Shown here one piece after another: positions 34,132 to 42,579 of a DNA stretch of 64,000 bases. The DNA comes from Collinsella sp. TF06-26 (GTDB taxonomy: Bacteria; Actinomycetota; Coriobacteriia; Coriobacteriales; Coriobacteriaceae). Every line of letters starts with the position of its first letter. Position 1 is the stretch's first letter. Both the position numbers and the translations under genes were made by a program. Location of the stretch: contig NZ_NKXR01000004.1 of NCBI RefSeq assembly GCF_002232035.1, positions 1 to 64,000 on the forward strand, read 5' to 3'. A model generated the notes under the pieces. That model worked only from the letters and a program-made list of their open reading frames with translations, was not told the DNA's origin and made no database searches.

Positions 34132-34472
34132 CTAAAGCTTAACCATGCGCGCGGCGATGCGGGCGCAGTCGCAGGCGGCCTTCTTCTCGAAGGTGTTGTA
34201 GTCGACGACCCGGCCCTCGGCGCAGGGCTTGTCGCTGATGGCGCGCACGACGACGAGGGGCACGCCGTTGAGATAGGAGGCCTGCGCGATGGTGCAGCCC
34301 TCCATCTCGCAGCACAGGTCGCCGAAGGCCGCGAGGATTCGCTCCTTCTGTTCCGCGGGCGAGACGAACTGGTCGCCGGAGACGACGCGGCCCTTGAGGA
34401 CCTTAATGTCGGGGGCGACGGCGGCCGCGGCGGCGCACGCCGCCAGCAAGGGCCGGAACGGATCGCGCAAGA
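34132..34472 (-). pseudogene. mtnN: MTA/SAH nucleosidase, C-terminal fragment
   Basis: The last ~110 codons encode LKGRVVSGDQFVSPAEQKERI, then CCEMEGCTIAQASYLNGVPLVVVRAISDKP, matching the EMEG and R.ISD motifs (with the catalytic Asp) of methylthioadenosine/S-adenosylhomocysteine nucleosidase. Family members have about 230 residues; the N-terminal half is replaced by an IS3-family remnant at about 34465. The open frame to 34656 reads antisense through the IS and is not real coding. A GC hairpin at 34113-34131 sits at its end. Confidence 0.8.
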
Positions 34473-34907
34473 TCAAGGCGTCGCCCGGGAGGTCGGGCGT
34501 TACCGTCAGCCGGCGCCGCGTCTGCCGCATCATGAGGGAGAACGGCCTGGCCGGCGCATACGGCAGGAAGAGGTTCAAGGTGCACCCCGGGGCGGTCAAC
34601 GAGGCCGACGTGTCGAACGTCGTCGCGCGCGGCTTCGGCGGCAGGGCGCCGTGCACCCATATATGCAGCGACTTGGCCTGCGTGCACGTCGGGGCGTCGT
34701 GGAACTACGTCTGCCTGCTCGTCGACCTCTGCAACGGGGAGATCGTCGGCCACTCCGAAGGACCGAGGAGGGACGCGCGAGCTCCGAGCCAAGCTCTTGG
34801 ATTACGTGCACTGGTACAACAACTTCAGGATCCACTCGACGCTGGGCTACATGTCGCCGGTCGAGTTCAGGGAGGCGGGGCCGTCCCTCCCGGAATCGTC
34901 CAAATAA
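34465..34907 (+). pseudogene. IS3-family transposase OrfB, broken
   Basis: The first segment (about 34465-34780) reads GVTVSRRRVCRIMRENGLAGAYGRKRFKVHPGAV.. then HICSDLACVHVGASWNYVCLLVDLC, matching the HTH_21 and rve domains of IS3 OrfB. The second (about 34785-34907, other frame) reads LDYVHWYNNFRIHSTLGYMSPVEFREAG, the normal OrfB C-terminus. The central part with a catalytic Asp and Glu is deleted and the halves are out of frame. It truncated the nucleosidase gene. Confidence 0.85.
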
Positions 34908-35616
34908 GTGTTGCCAATCCATAGCCAATCCAGCCATCATCTTCGCGAAGGCGGACGTCAGGAAAAGCTCGGCTTGAGCTCGGTCGGACGCGGTCTGTGG
35001 GGCATCATTCAGGCTCAGGGGGTCTCCTTGTCTTCTTCGGTCGCAACCTGAATGATAGGGACGGCCCCTTCTCTCTTTCCCCTTCGTTTTCGACGCGTCA
35101 CCCTCTCGGCGGGCTTAAGGCCCGCGCTCGCGGGTGCAGGGGCTACGCCCAAACCCCAAAAACGTAACGCCGTGCTCGAAGCGTTTCCGGACGTCAGCGT
35201 AATCTCAAATCCCGTTCGTCAACTCATGGGCAAGCCACCTGAGACTACTCATTTCTCCTACTGGCAATGAAGACCTGCGACCTGCAGTTTTGCAAACTGC
35301 TTGAAAGCCACCTGCGTTGATTCACTTCCTATTGCAGCTGGCGGCTTGCACGCGAAAAGGCATTTAAGTTTCAAAACGGGCGTTTTCGGCGCTATCGAGC
35401 CTCCAAAGGCATCCCGCCGCGCCCTTTGGGACAAAAACAAAAACTCAAAGCCCTGAGTTCGAAAATAGTTTTTGGAGTTGTCCCGACTTTTGTCCCCGAA
35501 GCCGACGAAACGCGACAGGGTATCACCTGGCGGCACTCGATTCGAGACGGCACCGAAAACTGGATGCAACCGGAATGACGGGACGGCAGAACCGAAGCCA
35601 TCGAGTGGGGATAGAA
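34908..35616. other. Intergenic region after IS3 remnant
   Basis: No gene is supported. It contains a 10-bp inverted repeat ATCATTCAGG/CCTGAATGAT at 35004-35056 and a 7-bp-arm hairpin GCAGTTT/AAACTGC at about 35286-35302. A minus open frame at 35258-35656 runs into the r-protein terminator, lacks a ribosome site and is not called. Confidence 0.5.
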
Positions 35617-35648
35617 AAAGGCCCGGGTGCCGTGGCATCCGGGCCTTT
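35617..35648 (-). terminator. Terminator of the rplC-rplX operon
   Basis: AAAGGCCCGGGTGCC and GGCATCCGGGCCTTT pair around two bases, with further A residues on the minus-strand exit (TTTTTCT). It lies 27 nt past the rplX stop. It ends the S10-type transcript before any spc-operon gene. Confidence 0.88.
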
Positions 35649-35674
35649 GCTAGCAACTTGATGTTGCGGGCAGC

Positions 35675-35980
35675 TTAGAACTTGTGGCCGCACTTCTTGC
35701 AGACGCGCAGCTTGTTCTTGCCGTCCTTCTCGTGACCGACGCGGGTAACCTTACCGCACTCGGGGCAGACGAGATTGACGTTGGAGGCGTCGATGGGAGC
35801 CTCCTGCGAAACGATGCCGCCCTGCTGGTTGGCAGCGTTGGGCTTGACGGCCTTCTTGACGACCGAAACGCCCTCGACAACGACCTTGTTCTCGGCGGGG
35901 AGAGCACGCAGGACAACGCCCTGCTTGCCGCGATCCTTACCAGAGAGAACCTGGACCTTATCGCCCTTCTTGATATACAT
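35675..35980 (-). CDS. rplX: Ribosomal protein L24
   Basis: A 101-residue L24, an assembly-initiating large-subunit protein. KOW motif [25 protein letters not shown] at the N-terminus. The C-terminus has [32 protein letters not shown], a four-cysteine zinc-ribbon-like form. GGGGAG precedes the ATG. It is the last gene before a terminator; rplE and the rest of spc do not follow, which is unusual. Confidence 0.97.
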   Translation of the reverse strand: MYIKKGDKVQVLSGKDRGKQGVVLRALPAENKVVVEGVSVVKKAVKPNAANQQGGIVSQEAPIDASNVNLVCPECGKVTRVGHEKDGKNKLRVCKKCGHKF

Positions 35981-35993
35981 ATATCTCCCCTAA

Positions 35994-36362
35994 CTACAGG
36001 GTCTCGGGAGCGAGCGAGACGATCTTCATGTACTTCTTGTCACGAAGCTCGCGAGCGACGGGCCCGAAGATACGGGTGCCGACGGGCGAACCATCGTTGT
36101 TGATGACAACGCAGGCGTTCTCATCAAAGCGAATGTAGGAGCCATCCTTGCGGCGGATCTCCTTAACGGTGCGAACGACGACGCAACGGACAACGTCCTT
36201 CTTCTTGACGTTGGCGCCAGGGGTAGCCTCCTGGACAGCACCGATGAACACATCGCCGATGCCTGCATAACGACGCTTGGAACCGCCAAGCACCTTGATG
36301 CAGCGAATCTTGCGAGCGCCGGAGTTGTCGGCGACGTTCAGCATGGTTTGCATCTGAATCAT
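35994..36362 (-). CDS. rplN: Ribosomal protein L14
   Basis: A 122-residue L14 of normal length: [27 protein letters not shown] and the [29 protein letters not shown] signature. It binds 23S rRNA near the intersubunit bridge. GGAGG lies upstream of the ATG. A 118-nt gap with a long hairpin (36388-36453) separates it from rpsQ. Confidence 0.98.
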   Translation of the reverse strand: MIQMQTMLNVADNSGARKIRCIKVLGGSKRRYAGIGDVFIGAVQEATPGANVKKKDVVRCVVVRTVKEIRRKDGSYIRFDENACVVINNDGSPVGTRIFGPVARELRDKKYMKIVSLAPETL

Positions 36363-36387
36363 GGTAGATGTTCCTCCGAACTAAGAA

Positions 36388-36453
36388 CCGAAGAGAGGTG
36401 CGCAGCCTTTATACGGCCCGTGGTATGCAAGCCAGGCATACGCACATCTTCGG
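36388..36453 (-). promoter_or_regulatory. Long hairpin between rpsQ and rplN
   Basis: CCGAAGA and TCTTCGG plus GTGCG/CGCAC form a long imperfect stem; inside, GTATGC/GCATAC make a second hairpin. It lies in an unusually long gap for an r-protein operon, so it may act as an mRNA control or processing site. Confidence 0.45.
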
Positions 36454-36480
36454 AAACGTACAAGTCGTAAGAGCGACTGC

Positions 36481-36741
36481 TTATTTAGCGCGCTCGACGA
36501 CCTCGATGAGGCGCCAACGCTTCATCTTGGACATAGGACGGGTCTCCATAACGCGGACGGTGTCGCCCACGCCAGCCGTGCACTCCTCGTCGTGAGCGTG
36601 CAGCTTCTTGGAGCTGGTCATCATCTTGCCGTACTTGGGGTGACGCTTGCGCTCGGTGATGGTGACAACAATGGTCTTGGCACCGGAGACGGAGGTAACG
36701 ACACCCGTACGGACCTTACGCGAGTTACGCGAATCAGTCAT
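36481..36741 (-). CDS. rpsQ: Ribosomal protein S17
   Basis: An 86-residue S17 primary 16S-binding protein: RNSRKVRTGVVTSVSGAKTIVVTITERKRHPKYGKMM and DTVRVMETRPMSKMKRWRLIEVVE. It is of usual length and keeps the GDTVR.. motif. AGGAGAG precedes the ATG. It follows rpmC after 16 nt. Confidence 0.98.
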   Translation of the reverse strand: MTDSRNSRKVRTGVVTSVSGAKTIVVTITERKRHPKYGKMMTSSKKLHAHDEECTAGVGDTVRVMETRPMSKMKRWRLIEVVERAK

Positions 36742-36757
36742 GTTCTCTCCTTAGGTC

Positions 36758-36973
36758 CTACTCGGCGACAGCGGACTTCTCCGCTGCGATCTCGCGGGCG
36801 CGCTGCTCCGTGAGGACGCGAGCGATGTCCTTCTTCACGGTGTTGACGCGAGCGGTGTTGTCCAGCTGGCTGGTGGCCATCTGGAAACGAAGGTTAAAGA
36901 GCTCGGCGCGCATTTCCTTCAGCTTCTCAACGAGCTGAGCGTCCGAGAGCTCACGAATCTCTGCGGGCTTCAT
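36758..36973 (-). CDS. rpmC: Ribosomal protein L29
   Basis: A 71-residue L29: [39 protein letters not shown], the family signature, in a two-helix hairpin. It sits near the exit tunnel. Its ATG overlaps the rplP stop by one base (TAATG), so translation is coupled. Confidence 0.97.
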   Translation of the reverse strand: MKPAEIRELSDAQLVEKLKEMRAELFNLRFQMATSQLDNTARVNTVKKDIARVLTEQRAREIAAEKSAVAE

Positions 36974-37476
36974 TAGTTCTCCTCCTTGGCGGCGGCGGCG
37001 TCCTCAGCAGCCCACTTGGCCTCGAGAGCGGCCTCCTCAGCCATCTCCTTCTCGATGCGCTGCTCAGCGTTCTTGGCAGCAACAATCTTGGTCTTGATGG
37101 GAAGCTTGTGCTGTGCAAGACGCAGAGCCTCGCGAGCGACCTCCTCGGGCACGCCCTTGACCTCGAACATGATGCGGCCGGGCTTGACGACGGCCACCCA
37201 CTCCTCGGGGTTACCCTTACCAGAACCCATGCGAGTCTCGGCAGGCTTCTTGGTGATGGGCTTATCGGGGAAGATCGTGATGTAGACACGACCGCCACGC
37301 TTCATGTAGCGGGTCATGGCAATACGAGCGGCCTCGATCTGACGGTTGGTGATCCAATGGGCCTCGAGAGCCTGGATACCAAACTCGCCGAAATGCAGCT
37401 CGGTATTACCCTTGGCCTGGCCCTTCATGGAGCCACGCTGCACCTTGCGGTGAAGAATACGCTTAGGGGCAAGCAC
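36973..37476 (-). CDS. rplP: Ribosomal protein L16 with extended C-terminus
   Basis: A 167-residue L16 with a GTG start overlapping the rpsC stop. The normal part ends near 140 ([45 protein letters not shown]). The last ~30 residues are an Ala/Glu-rich helix-forming tail ([22 protein letters not shown]) beyond the usual 136-144. L16 shapes the peptidyl transferase centre and tRNA path. The tail's role is unknown; it overlaps the rpmC ribosome site, which may explain its retention. Confidence 0.97.
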   Translation of the reverse strand: MLAPKRILHRKVQRGSMKGQAKGNTELHFGEFGIQALEAHWITNRQIEAARIAMTRYMKRGGRVYITIFPDKPITKKPAETRMGSGKGNPEEWVAVVKPGRIMFEVKGVPEEVAREALRLAQHKLPIKTKIVAAKNAEQRIEKEMAEEAALEAKWAAEDAAAAKEEN

Positions 37477-38186
37477 TACTGACCCCTCCTCTCGGAGTTA
37501 CGACGACGAGGACGGGAAGAGCCCTCGAGTGCAGGGTTGGGAACAGGCTGGCCCGGGAGCTTCTCGCCCAGGTAGATCCAGACCTTCACGCCGCAAGCGC
37601 CCATGGTGGTGCTGGCGACAGCCGTGCCGTAGTCGATCTTGGCACGGAGGGTATGCAGAGGCACGCGACCCTCGCGGTACCACTCACGACGGCCCATCTC
37701 GGCACCGCCGAGACGACCGGAGCACTGGATACGGATGCCCTTAGCGCCGGCCTTGCGGGCAGACTGGACAGCCTTGCGCATAGCGCGACGGAAGGCAACG
37801 CGGCCCTCGAGCTGCTCGGCGATAGACTGAGCAACGAGGTTGGCGTCGAGCTCGGGGCGCTTAATCTCGACAACGTCGACGGAGAGCTGGCCCTTGGAGA
37901 CGCCAGCGACCTTCTCGAGCTCGGTGCGGAGGGTATCGATCTCGGCACCCTTCTTACCGATGACAACGCCGGGGCGAGCGGTGAGGATGATGACCTTCAC
38001 CTTGTCGCCAGCGCGCTCGATCTCGACGCGGGAGACAGCTGCGCGGGAAAGACGCTTCTCGAGGTACTTGCGGATCTCGAGATCGTTACCGAGGGTCTTA
38101 GCGTAATCCTTCTCTGCGAACCAGCGGGAGCGCCAGTTCTCGGTGATGCCAAGACGGAAGCCGGTGGGGTAGACTTTCTGACCCAT
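37476..38186 (-). CDS. rpsC: Ribosomal protein S3
   Basis: A 236-residue S3: [24 protein letters not shown], the KH domain [22 protein letters not shown] and [28 protein letters not shown]. The C-terminus is basic. It lies at the mRNA entry channel. The start has AGGAGG upstream. Its TAG overlaps the GTG of rplP. Confidence 0.98.
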   Translation of the reverse strand: MGQKVYPTGFRLGITENWRSRWFAEKDYAKTLGNDLEIRKYLEKRLSRAAVSRVEIERAGDKVKVIILTARPGVVIGKKGAEIDTLRTELEKVAGVSKGQLSVDVVEIKRPELDANLVAQSIAEQLEGRVAFRRAMRKAVQSARKAGAKGIRIQCSGRLGGAEMGRREWYREGRVPLHTLRAKIDYGTAVASTTMGACGVKVWIYLGEKLPGQPVPNPALEGSSRPRRRNSERRGQ

Positions 38187-38192
38187 ACAGCT

Positions 38193-38564
38193 TTACGCCT
38201 CCTTTCGAGGAGCAACGACGACGGTGATGTGGGAAGTACGCTTCAGAATGCGAGAAGCGGAACCCTTGGCGCGGGGACGGATGCGCTTAAGCGTCGGACC
38301 CTCGTCAACATAGGCAGCGGCGACAACCAGGTTGTCGGCACGCAGACCGTTGTTGTTCTCGGCGTTCGCAACGGCGGAACGGAGAACCTTCTCGACATCC
38401 ACGGCGACGGCGCGGTCGCAGAAGTGGAGGATGTCGAAGGCCTGAGCGACAGGCTTGCGGCGGATCAGATCGACCACCAGGCGGGCCTTGCTGGGGGAAA
38501 CACGCACGTACTTAGCGACGGCGCGAACCTCGGTGGCCTCAGTTTCAATAGACTTAGTTGCCAT
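38193..38564 (-). CDS. rplV: Ribosomal protein L22
   Basis: A 123-residue L22: [34 protein letters not shown] and the C-terminal hairpin region [29 protein letters not shown] that lines the exit tunnel. Length is normal. It lies 6 nt before rpsC. Confidence 0.98.
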   Translation of the reverse strand: MATKSIETEATEVRAVAKYVRVSPSKARLVVDLIRRKPVAQAFDILHFCDRAVAVDVEKVLRSAVANAENNNGLRADNLVVAAAYVDEGPTLKRIRPRAKGSASRILKRTSHITVVVAPRKEA

Positions 38565-38578
38565 TTACGGTTAACCCC

Positions 38579-38839
38579 CTATTTGGCCTTGTGGCCACGG
38601 AACGTACGAGTCGGCGCGAACTCGCCGAGCTTGTGACCAACCATGGACTCGGTAACATACACGGGCACATGCTTGCGGCCGTCGTGGACGGCGATGGTGT
38701 GACCAACCATCTCGGGGAAGATGGTAGACGCGCGGGACCAGGTCTTCACGACGTCCTTCTTGCCAGCCTCGTTCATCGCGGTGATACGCGAGAGAAGGCG
38801 AGTCTCCACGAACGGGCCCTTTTTGAGACTTCTGCTCAT
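38579..38839 (-). CDS. rpsS: Ribosomal protein S19
   Basis: An 86-residue S19: [70 protein letters not shown]. It sits at the head of the small subunit. AGGAG precedes the ATG, and it is followed closely by rplV. Confidence 0.98.
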   Translation of the reverse strand: MSRSLKKGPFVETRLLSRITAMNEAGKKDVVKTWSRASTIFPEMVGHTIAVHDGRKHVPVYVTESMVGHKLGEFAPTRTFRGHKAK

Positions 38840-38871
38840 AAGTGCTTTCTCCTAAAACTCGGTATCCGAAA

Positions 38872-39702
38872 TTACTTCTTACGGCGACGAATAATGTGCT
38901 GGTTCGAGACCTTCTTCTTCTTGCGCGTACGAAGGCCCTTCGTCGGCTTACCCCAGGGGGTAACGGAGGGACGACCAGAGGTGTGGTTCTTGCCCTCGCC
39001 ACCGCCGTGCGGGTGGTCGACAGGGTTCATGACGGTACCGCGGACGGTCGGGCGCACGTTCATGTGACGCTTACGGCCGGCCTTGCCGATGACGATGTTG
39101 GCGTGATCGGCGTTGCCGACCTCACCGACGGTGGCGCGGCAGGTAACGAGGATGCGGCGCATCTCGGAGGAAGGCATACGGACGATGGCGTACTTGCCCT
39201 CCTTACCCATCAGCTGGCAGGAGTTACCGGCGGAACGGGCGATAGCAGCGCCCTTGCCCGGCTGGAATTCGACGGCGTGGATGAGCGTACCGACGGGGAT
39301 GTCGGCGAGGGGCAGAGCGTTGCCCGGCTTGATGTCGGCGTCAGAACCGGACATGATGGTCTGACCGACCTCGAGGCCCTTGGGGGCCAGGATGTAGCGC
39401 TTCTCACCGTCAGCGTAGTGCAGCAGAGCGATGCGAGCGGAACGGTTCGGATCGTACTCGATCGTGGCAACCTTGGCGGGCACGCCGTCCTTGTTGCGCT
39501 TGAAGTCGATCACGCGGTAACGACGCTTCACGCCGCCGCCCTGGTGGCGGGTGGTGATGCGGCCGTTGTTGTTACGACCGGCCTTCTTGGGCAGGGGCTC
39601 GAGAAGAGACTTCTCGGGCTTGGTGCAGGTGATCTCGGAGAAGTCGGAGATCGTCTGCCAACGCCTACCAGCGGAGGTCGGCTTAAGGTGCTTTACAGCC
39701 AT
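38872..39702 (-). CDS. rplB: Ribosomal protein L2
   Basis: A 276-residue L2 starting [15 protein letters not shown] after AAAGGGA. Signature stretches include [23 protein letters not shown] and PHGGGEGK (the His required for peptidyl transfer support) in the [32 protein letters not shown] segment. Length is normal. A 179-nt gap with a hairpin (39828-39863) and a conserved motif (39783-39808) separates it from rplW, so a second transcript may start here. Confidence 0.98.
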   Translation of the reverse strand: MAVKHLKPTSAGRRWQTISDFSEITCTKPEKSLLEPLPKKAGRNNNGRITTRHQGGGVKRRYRVIDFKRNKDGVPAKVATIEYDPNRSARIALLHYADGEKRYILAPKGLEVGQTIMSGSDADIKPGNALPLADIPVGTLIHAVEFQPGKGAAIARSAGNSCQLMGKEGKYAIVRMPSSEMRRILVTCRATVGEVGNADHANIVIGKAGRKRHMNVRPTVRGTVMNPVDHPHGGGEGKNHTSGRPSVTPWGKPTKGLRTRKKKKVSNQHIIRRRKK

Positions 39703-39782
39703 TACAATCCCTTTCAATAGGAATCCGTTAGCCATCGCAGACAGGGATTCGAGGTTCTGCCTCGGGTGCGATGACACCGGAC

Positions 39783-39808
39783 GTATACACGGTTCCGGGC
39801 GTGTCCAT
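39783..39808 (-). promoter_or_regulatory. Motif copy upstream of rplB
   Basis: GTATACACGGTTCCGGGCGT plus GTCCAT matches 41648-41673 at all but three or four positions. A weaker relative is upstream of rpsL. It shares CGGGCGT and TCC. It may mark a promoter or a shared regulator site in r-protein transcripts. Confidence 0.45.
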
Positions 39809-39827
39809 TTTATACGCCCAAAACCTT

Positions 39828-39863
39828 GAGCTCTCGCCTCCCCTATTTGGGAGGCATGAGCTC
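39828..39863 (-). terminator. Hairpin between rplW and rplB
   Basis: GAGCTC..GCCTCCC and GGGAGGC..GAGCTC pair around CTATTT. On the minus strand AAGGTTTTGG follows. It may attenuate or process the transcript between rplW and rplB. Confidence 0.5.
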
Positions 39864-39881
39864 ACTCAACAGCAGCGAGTC

Positions 39882-40169
39882 TTAGGCCTGGTTGCCAAAG
39901 ACCTCGATGGTGTCGCCCTCGGCCAGCGTGACGATGGCCTTCTTCCAAGAACGGGTCTTGCCGGCGACATAGCGCACGCGCTTGGTCTTGGGCTTGACCG
40001 TCAGGGTGTTCACGCGAACGACCTTGACGCCGAAGATCTCCTCGACAGCGTCCTTGATCTGATACTTGTTAGCATCCTTGGCGACCTCGAACGTGTACTT
40101 GTTCAGCTCCATACCGGAGAAGGAACGCTCGGACACGATCGGACGGATGATGATCTCGTGGGCGGTCAT
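39882..40169 (-). CDS. rplW: Ribosomal protein L23
   Basis: A 95-residue L23: HEIIIRPIVSERSFSGMELNKYTFEVAKDANKYQIKDAVEEIFGVKVVRVNTL and a basic loop. It sits at the exit tunnel and docks trigger factor and SRP. The ATG follows the rplD TAA directly, so translation is coupled. Confidence 0.98.
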   Translation of the reverse strand: MTAHEIIIRPIVSERSFSGMELNKYTFEVAKDANKYQIKDAVEEIFGVKVVRVNTLTVKPKTKRVRYVAGKTRSWKKAIVTLAEGDTIEVFGNQA

Positions 40170-40796
40170 TTATGCAAGCACCTCCCCGAAGTGAGCGGCG
40201 ATGTCGGCGGGCATCAGCACGGCGTTGTTGTTGACGAGATCGTAGGTGTTGGCCTCGTCGGCAGTGATGATGAACGTCTTGGGAATGTTGCGGAACGACA
40301 GGTAGGCGTTGACGTCCTCATCGCGAACGATGATGGTCAGACGCTTGCCCTCAAGGCCGAGAGCCTTGAGCATGGCGACGGCAGCCTTGGTGGAAGGCTT
40401 CTCGAAGCCGTAGTCGTCGACGAGCACGAGCTCGCCATCGGCCAGCTTGGCGGACAGCGCAGAGCGCATAGCCAGCTTGACCTCCTTGTTGTTCATACGC
40501 TTAGCGTAGGAACGGGGCTTGGGGGCGAAGACAACGCCACCGTGACGCCACTGGGCAGCACGGATGGAACCCTGGCGGGCACGGCCGGTGCCCTTCTGAC
40601 GCCAAGGCTTCTTGCCGCCACCGGAAACCTCAGAGCGGCCCTTAGCGGACTGGGTGCCCTGACGCCAAGAGGCCATCTGGCACTTGACGATGTGGTGCAT
40701 AACGTGGATGTTCGGCTCGATGCCGTACACCTCAGCGGCGAGCTCGGCCTCGGCGACCTTCTTGCCCTCGCTGTTCTTTACTTCAAACTTTGCCAT
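40170..40796 (-). CDS. rplD: Ribosomal protein L4
   Basis: A 208-residue L4: RQGTQSAKGRSEVSGGGKKPWRQKGTGRARQGSIRAAQWRHGGVVFAPKPR, the tunnel-loop signature. In many bacteria L4 represses the S10 operon leader; the leader here starts at rplC rather than rpsJ. AAGGAG precedes the ATG. Confidence 0.98.
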   Translation of the reverse strand: MAKFEVKNSEGKKVAEAELAAEVYGIEPNIHVMHHIVKCQMASWRQGTQSAKGRSEVSGGGKKPWRQKGTGRARQGSIRAAQWRHGGVVFAPKPRSYAKRMNNKEVKLAMRSALSAKLADGELVLVDDYGFEKPSTKAAVAMLKALGLEGKRLTIIVRDEDVNAYLSFRNIPKTFIITADEANTYDLVNNNAVLMPADIAAHFGEVLA

Positions 40797-40842
40797 TTAA
40801 GTGTTCTCCTTGGTATGACGCTGGGCTAAATGGGCTGGGCCC

Positions 40843-41463
40843 TTAGGCCATACGGATGGCGACGAGACCATTCTTGGCACCCGGGACAGCGCCCTTGACC
40901 AAGATGAGGTTCTGCTCGGCATCGATGCGGACAACGGAAAGGTTCTTGACGGTAACGCGCTCGTTACCCATGTGACCGGCCATCTTAACGCCCTTGAGGA
41001 CGCGCGCAGGATAGGCGCACTGACCGATAGAACCGGGGTGACGCTGGAAGTGAGAACCATGCGTCATAGGACCGCGGCGCTGACCCCAGCGCTTGATGCG
41101 ACCCTGGAAGCCCTTACCCTTGGAGGTACCGATGACGTCGACCTTCTCGACATCAGCGAAATCAGCGACGGTGACGACCTCGCCGACCTTGTGCTCCTCG
41201 CCGTTCTCGACGCGGACCTCACGAAGGAAGCGGACAGGCTCGACGCCAGCCTTAGCGAAGTGACCAGCCATGGGCTTGTTCACGTTCTTGGCCTTGATGT
41301 CGCCGAAACCGATCTGGACGGCGTCATAGCCGTCGGTTGCCTGAGTTTTAACCTGCGAGACAGCGCAGGGGCCAGCCTGGATGACCGTGACGGGGACGAC
41401 GTTGTCGTTCTCGTCCCAAACCTGGGTCATGCCAATCTTGCGGCCGAGAATCATGCTGATCAA
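40843..41463 (-). CDS. rplC: Ribosomal protein L3
   Basis: A 206-residue L3 starting [16 protein letters not shown]. The first codon is TTG, chosen because the family begins M-I-x-x-ILG; an ATG three codons in (41454) is the alternative. [32 protein letters not shown] and [15 protein letters not shown] are typical. First gene of this operon because rpsJ is elsewhere (55385). Only a weak GGGA precedes it. Confidence 0.97.
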   Translation of the reverse strand: MISMILGRKIGMTQVWDENDNVVPVTVIQAGPCAVSQVKTQATDGYDAVQIGFGDIKAKNVNKPMAGHFAKAGVEPVRFLREVRVENGEEHKVGEVVTVADFADVEKVDVIGTSKGKGFQGRIKRWGQRRGPMTHGSHFQRHPGSIGQCAYPARVLKGVKMAGHMGNERVTVKNLSVVRIDAEQNLILVKGAVPGAKNGLVAIRMA

Positions 41464-41647
41464 GATATGATCCCAACTCTCGCGTGGTCTTGGGACAATG
41501 CGTACACCACCGAGCGTACGCCCCTAGAGGACCACTACTTACACGACGTGCTCCCCAGCCTTGTATTTCGCCCGGACTACCTGACAACCCTATTAAGCAG
41601 GCATTTTGTCCAGCCAGAATACTCCCCTGGTTTCACACAGCTGTTTA

Positions 41648-41673
41648 GTATACACGGCTGCGGGCGTATCCAT
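41648..41673 (-). promoter_or_regulatory. Motif copy upstream of rplC
   Basis: GTATACACGGCTGCGGGCGT plus ATCCAT, nearly identical to 39783-39808. On the minus strand it reads as a TATACT box preceded by a conserved CGCCCG block, about 185 nt before rplC. Confidence 0.45.
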
Positions 41674-41724
41674 CGAGATTCATATTTCACTCACATTGTT
41701 TACGCAGGTAAAGTGCGTGGATGG

Positions 41725-41875
41725 CTCCCGAGCACGGCGGAGGGCCGGAGAAATATATTAAGGTCCCTGCTCTACAGTCCTGCGCAAGACGGAGAGCACA
41801 TTAAGTGCTCTCCTTTGCGTGCGGAACTCGCGATGACCTTAATATATTTCTCCGGCCCTCCGCCGTGCTCGGGAG
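41725..41875. repeat. 151-bp element with 41-bp perfect inverted repeats
   Basis: Arms 41725-41765 and 41835-41875 are exact reverse complements (CTCCCGAGCACGG.. through ..TTAAGGTC). The centre contains another hairpin, GGAGAGCAC/GTGCTCTCC at 41791-41813. Perfect arms of this length are far more than a terminator needs. It could be a miniature inverted-repeat element or a long hairpin RNA. No clear target duplication flanks it. Confidence 0.88.
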
Positions 41876-41913
41876 ACGACACGTTGATGTCTGCTTAACT
41901 CTGCTCGCTCAGG

Positions 41914-42540
41914 CTAATGACTTTGTTGGGGGTCCACTATTTGCTGGAGGGTGAACTTGCATTGCATTGGCTCGCCCTCTACTTGTGGCTCCGCCTCATC
42001 AAAATCGAAAATCATAATGGCGCAGTTGGGGAGTTTTGTTGGGAGCTCGAAGCCCTCTGGGGCTGCAGCCTTGATGAATTGGCGGCTGGCGCTGCCGTGG
42101 CTTACTGCTAGGAGGGTTTCGATGCCCTCGGCGCCCATGAGATTGGTGAGGGTGCCCACCATGCGCTCCTGCAGGGCATGGCTTCCTTCTCCGCCAAATG
42201 GGATCAGGTCCTCGCCGGGGTCCCAGACGTCGGTGGGTAGGGCGTCGTGGGGGCCTTCTTCGAAGGTGCCGTAGCTGCGCTCGATGATGCCTTCGCAGGG
42301 CTCGACTGCTGCATCCCGGCCGAGGAGTTCGGTTGCGACGAGACTTGCCGTGTCCATGGCTCGGCCTAAGGGCGAAGAGACCACTTTGTCGGGAACGACG
42401 TTGTGGGCTTTGAGCCACGCGGCTGCCATCCCGGCTTGCTGACGACCCAGGTCGGTCAGCGGTGAATCGCAGCGGCCCTGGACCAGCTTTTTGACGTTAA
42501 ACTCCGTCTGACCGTGGCGGAGTAGATACAGCTTCTTCAT
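41914..42540 (-). CDS. Histidine phosphatase family protein
   Basis: A 208-residue protein of the phosphoglycerate-mutase-like superfamily. LYLLRHGQTEFNVKKLVQGRCDSPLTDLG at the start holds the RHG catalytic His. SSPLGRAMDTASLV and LLAVSHGSASRQF supply the other conserved Arg and His. Such enzymes act on small phosphate esters (for example cobalamin or sugar phosphates). No pathway partner adjoins it, so the substrate is unknown. It lies between the rplC leader and the CDF transporter on the same strand. Confidence 0.88.
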   Translation of the reverse strand: MKKLYLLRHGQTEFNVKKLVQGRCDSPLTDLGRQQAGMAAAWLKAHNVVPDKVVSSPLGRAMDTASLVATELLGRDAAVEPCEGIIERSYGTFEEGPHDALPTDVWDPGEDLIPFGGEGSHALQERMVGTLTNLMGAEGIETLLAVSHGSASRQFIKAAAPEGFELPTKLPNCAIMIFDFDEAEPQVEGEPMQCKFTLQQIVDPQQSH

Positions 42541-42579
42541 GCTCTCCCCTTCTGCATAACCTGCTTTGCCGGCACAGCC

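Larger units (their letters stand above)
41464..41913. other. Leader/upstream region of rplC with a large inverted repeat
   Basis: 450 nt without a gene. It holds the r-protein motif at 41648-41673 and a 41-bp perfect inverted repeat at 41725-41875. It should contain the rplC promoter and the 3' end of the histidine phosphatase transcript. Confidence 0.6.

Noticed and set aside
35258-35656. 132-codon minus-strand frame
   Set aside because: It begins inside the r-protein terminator, lacks a ribosome site and has no recognisable domain.
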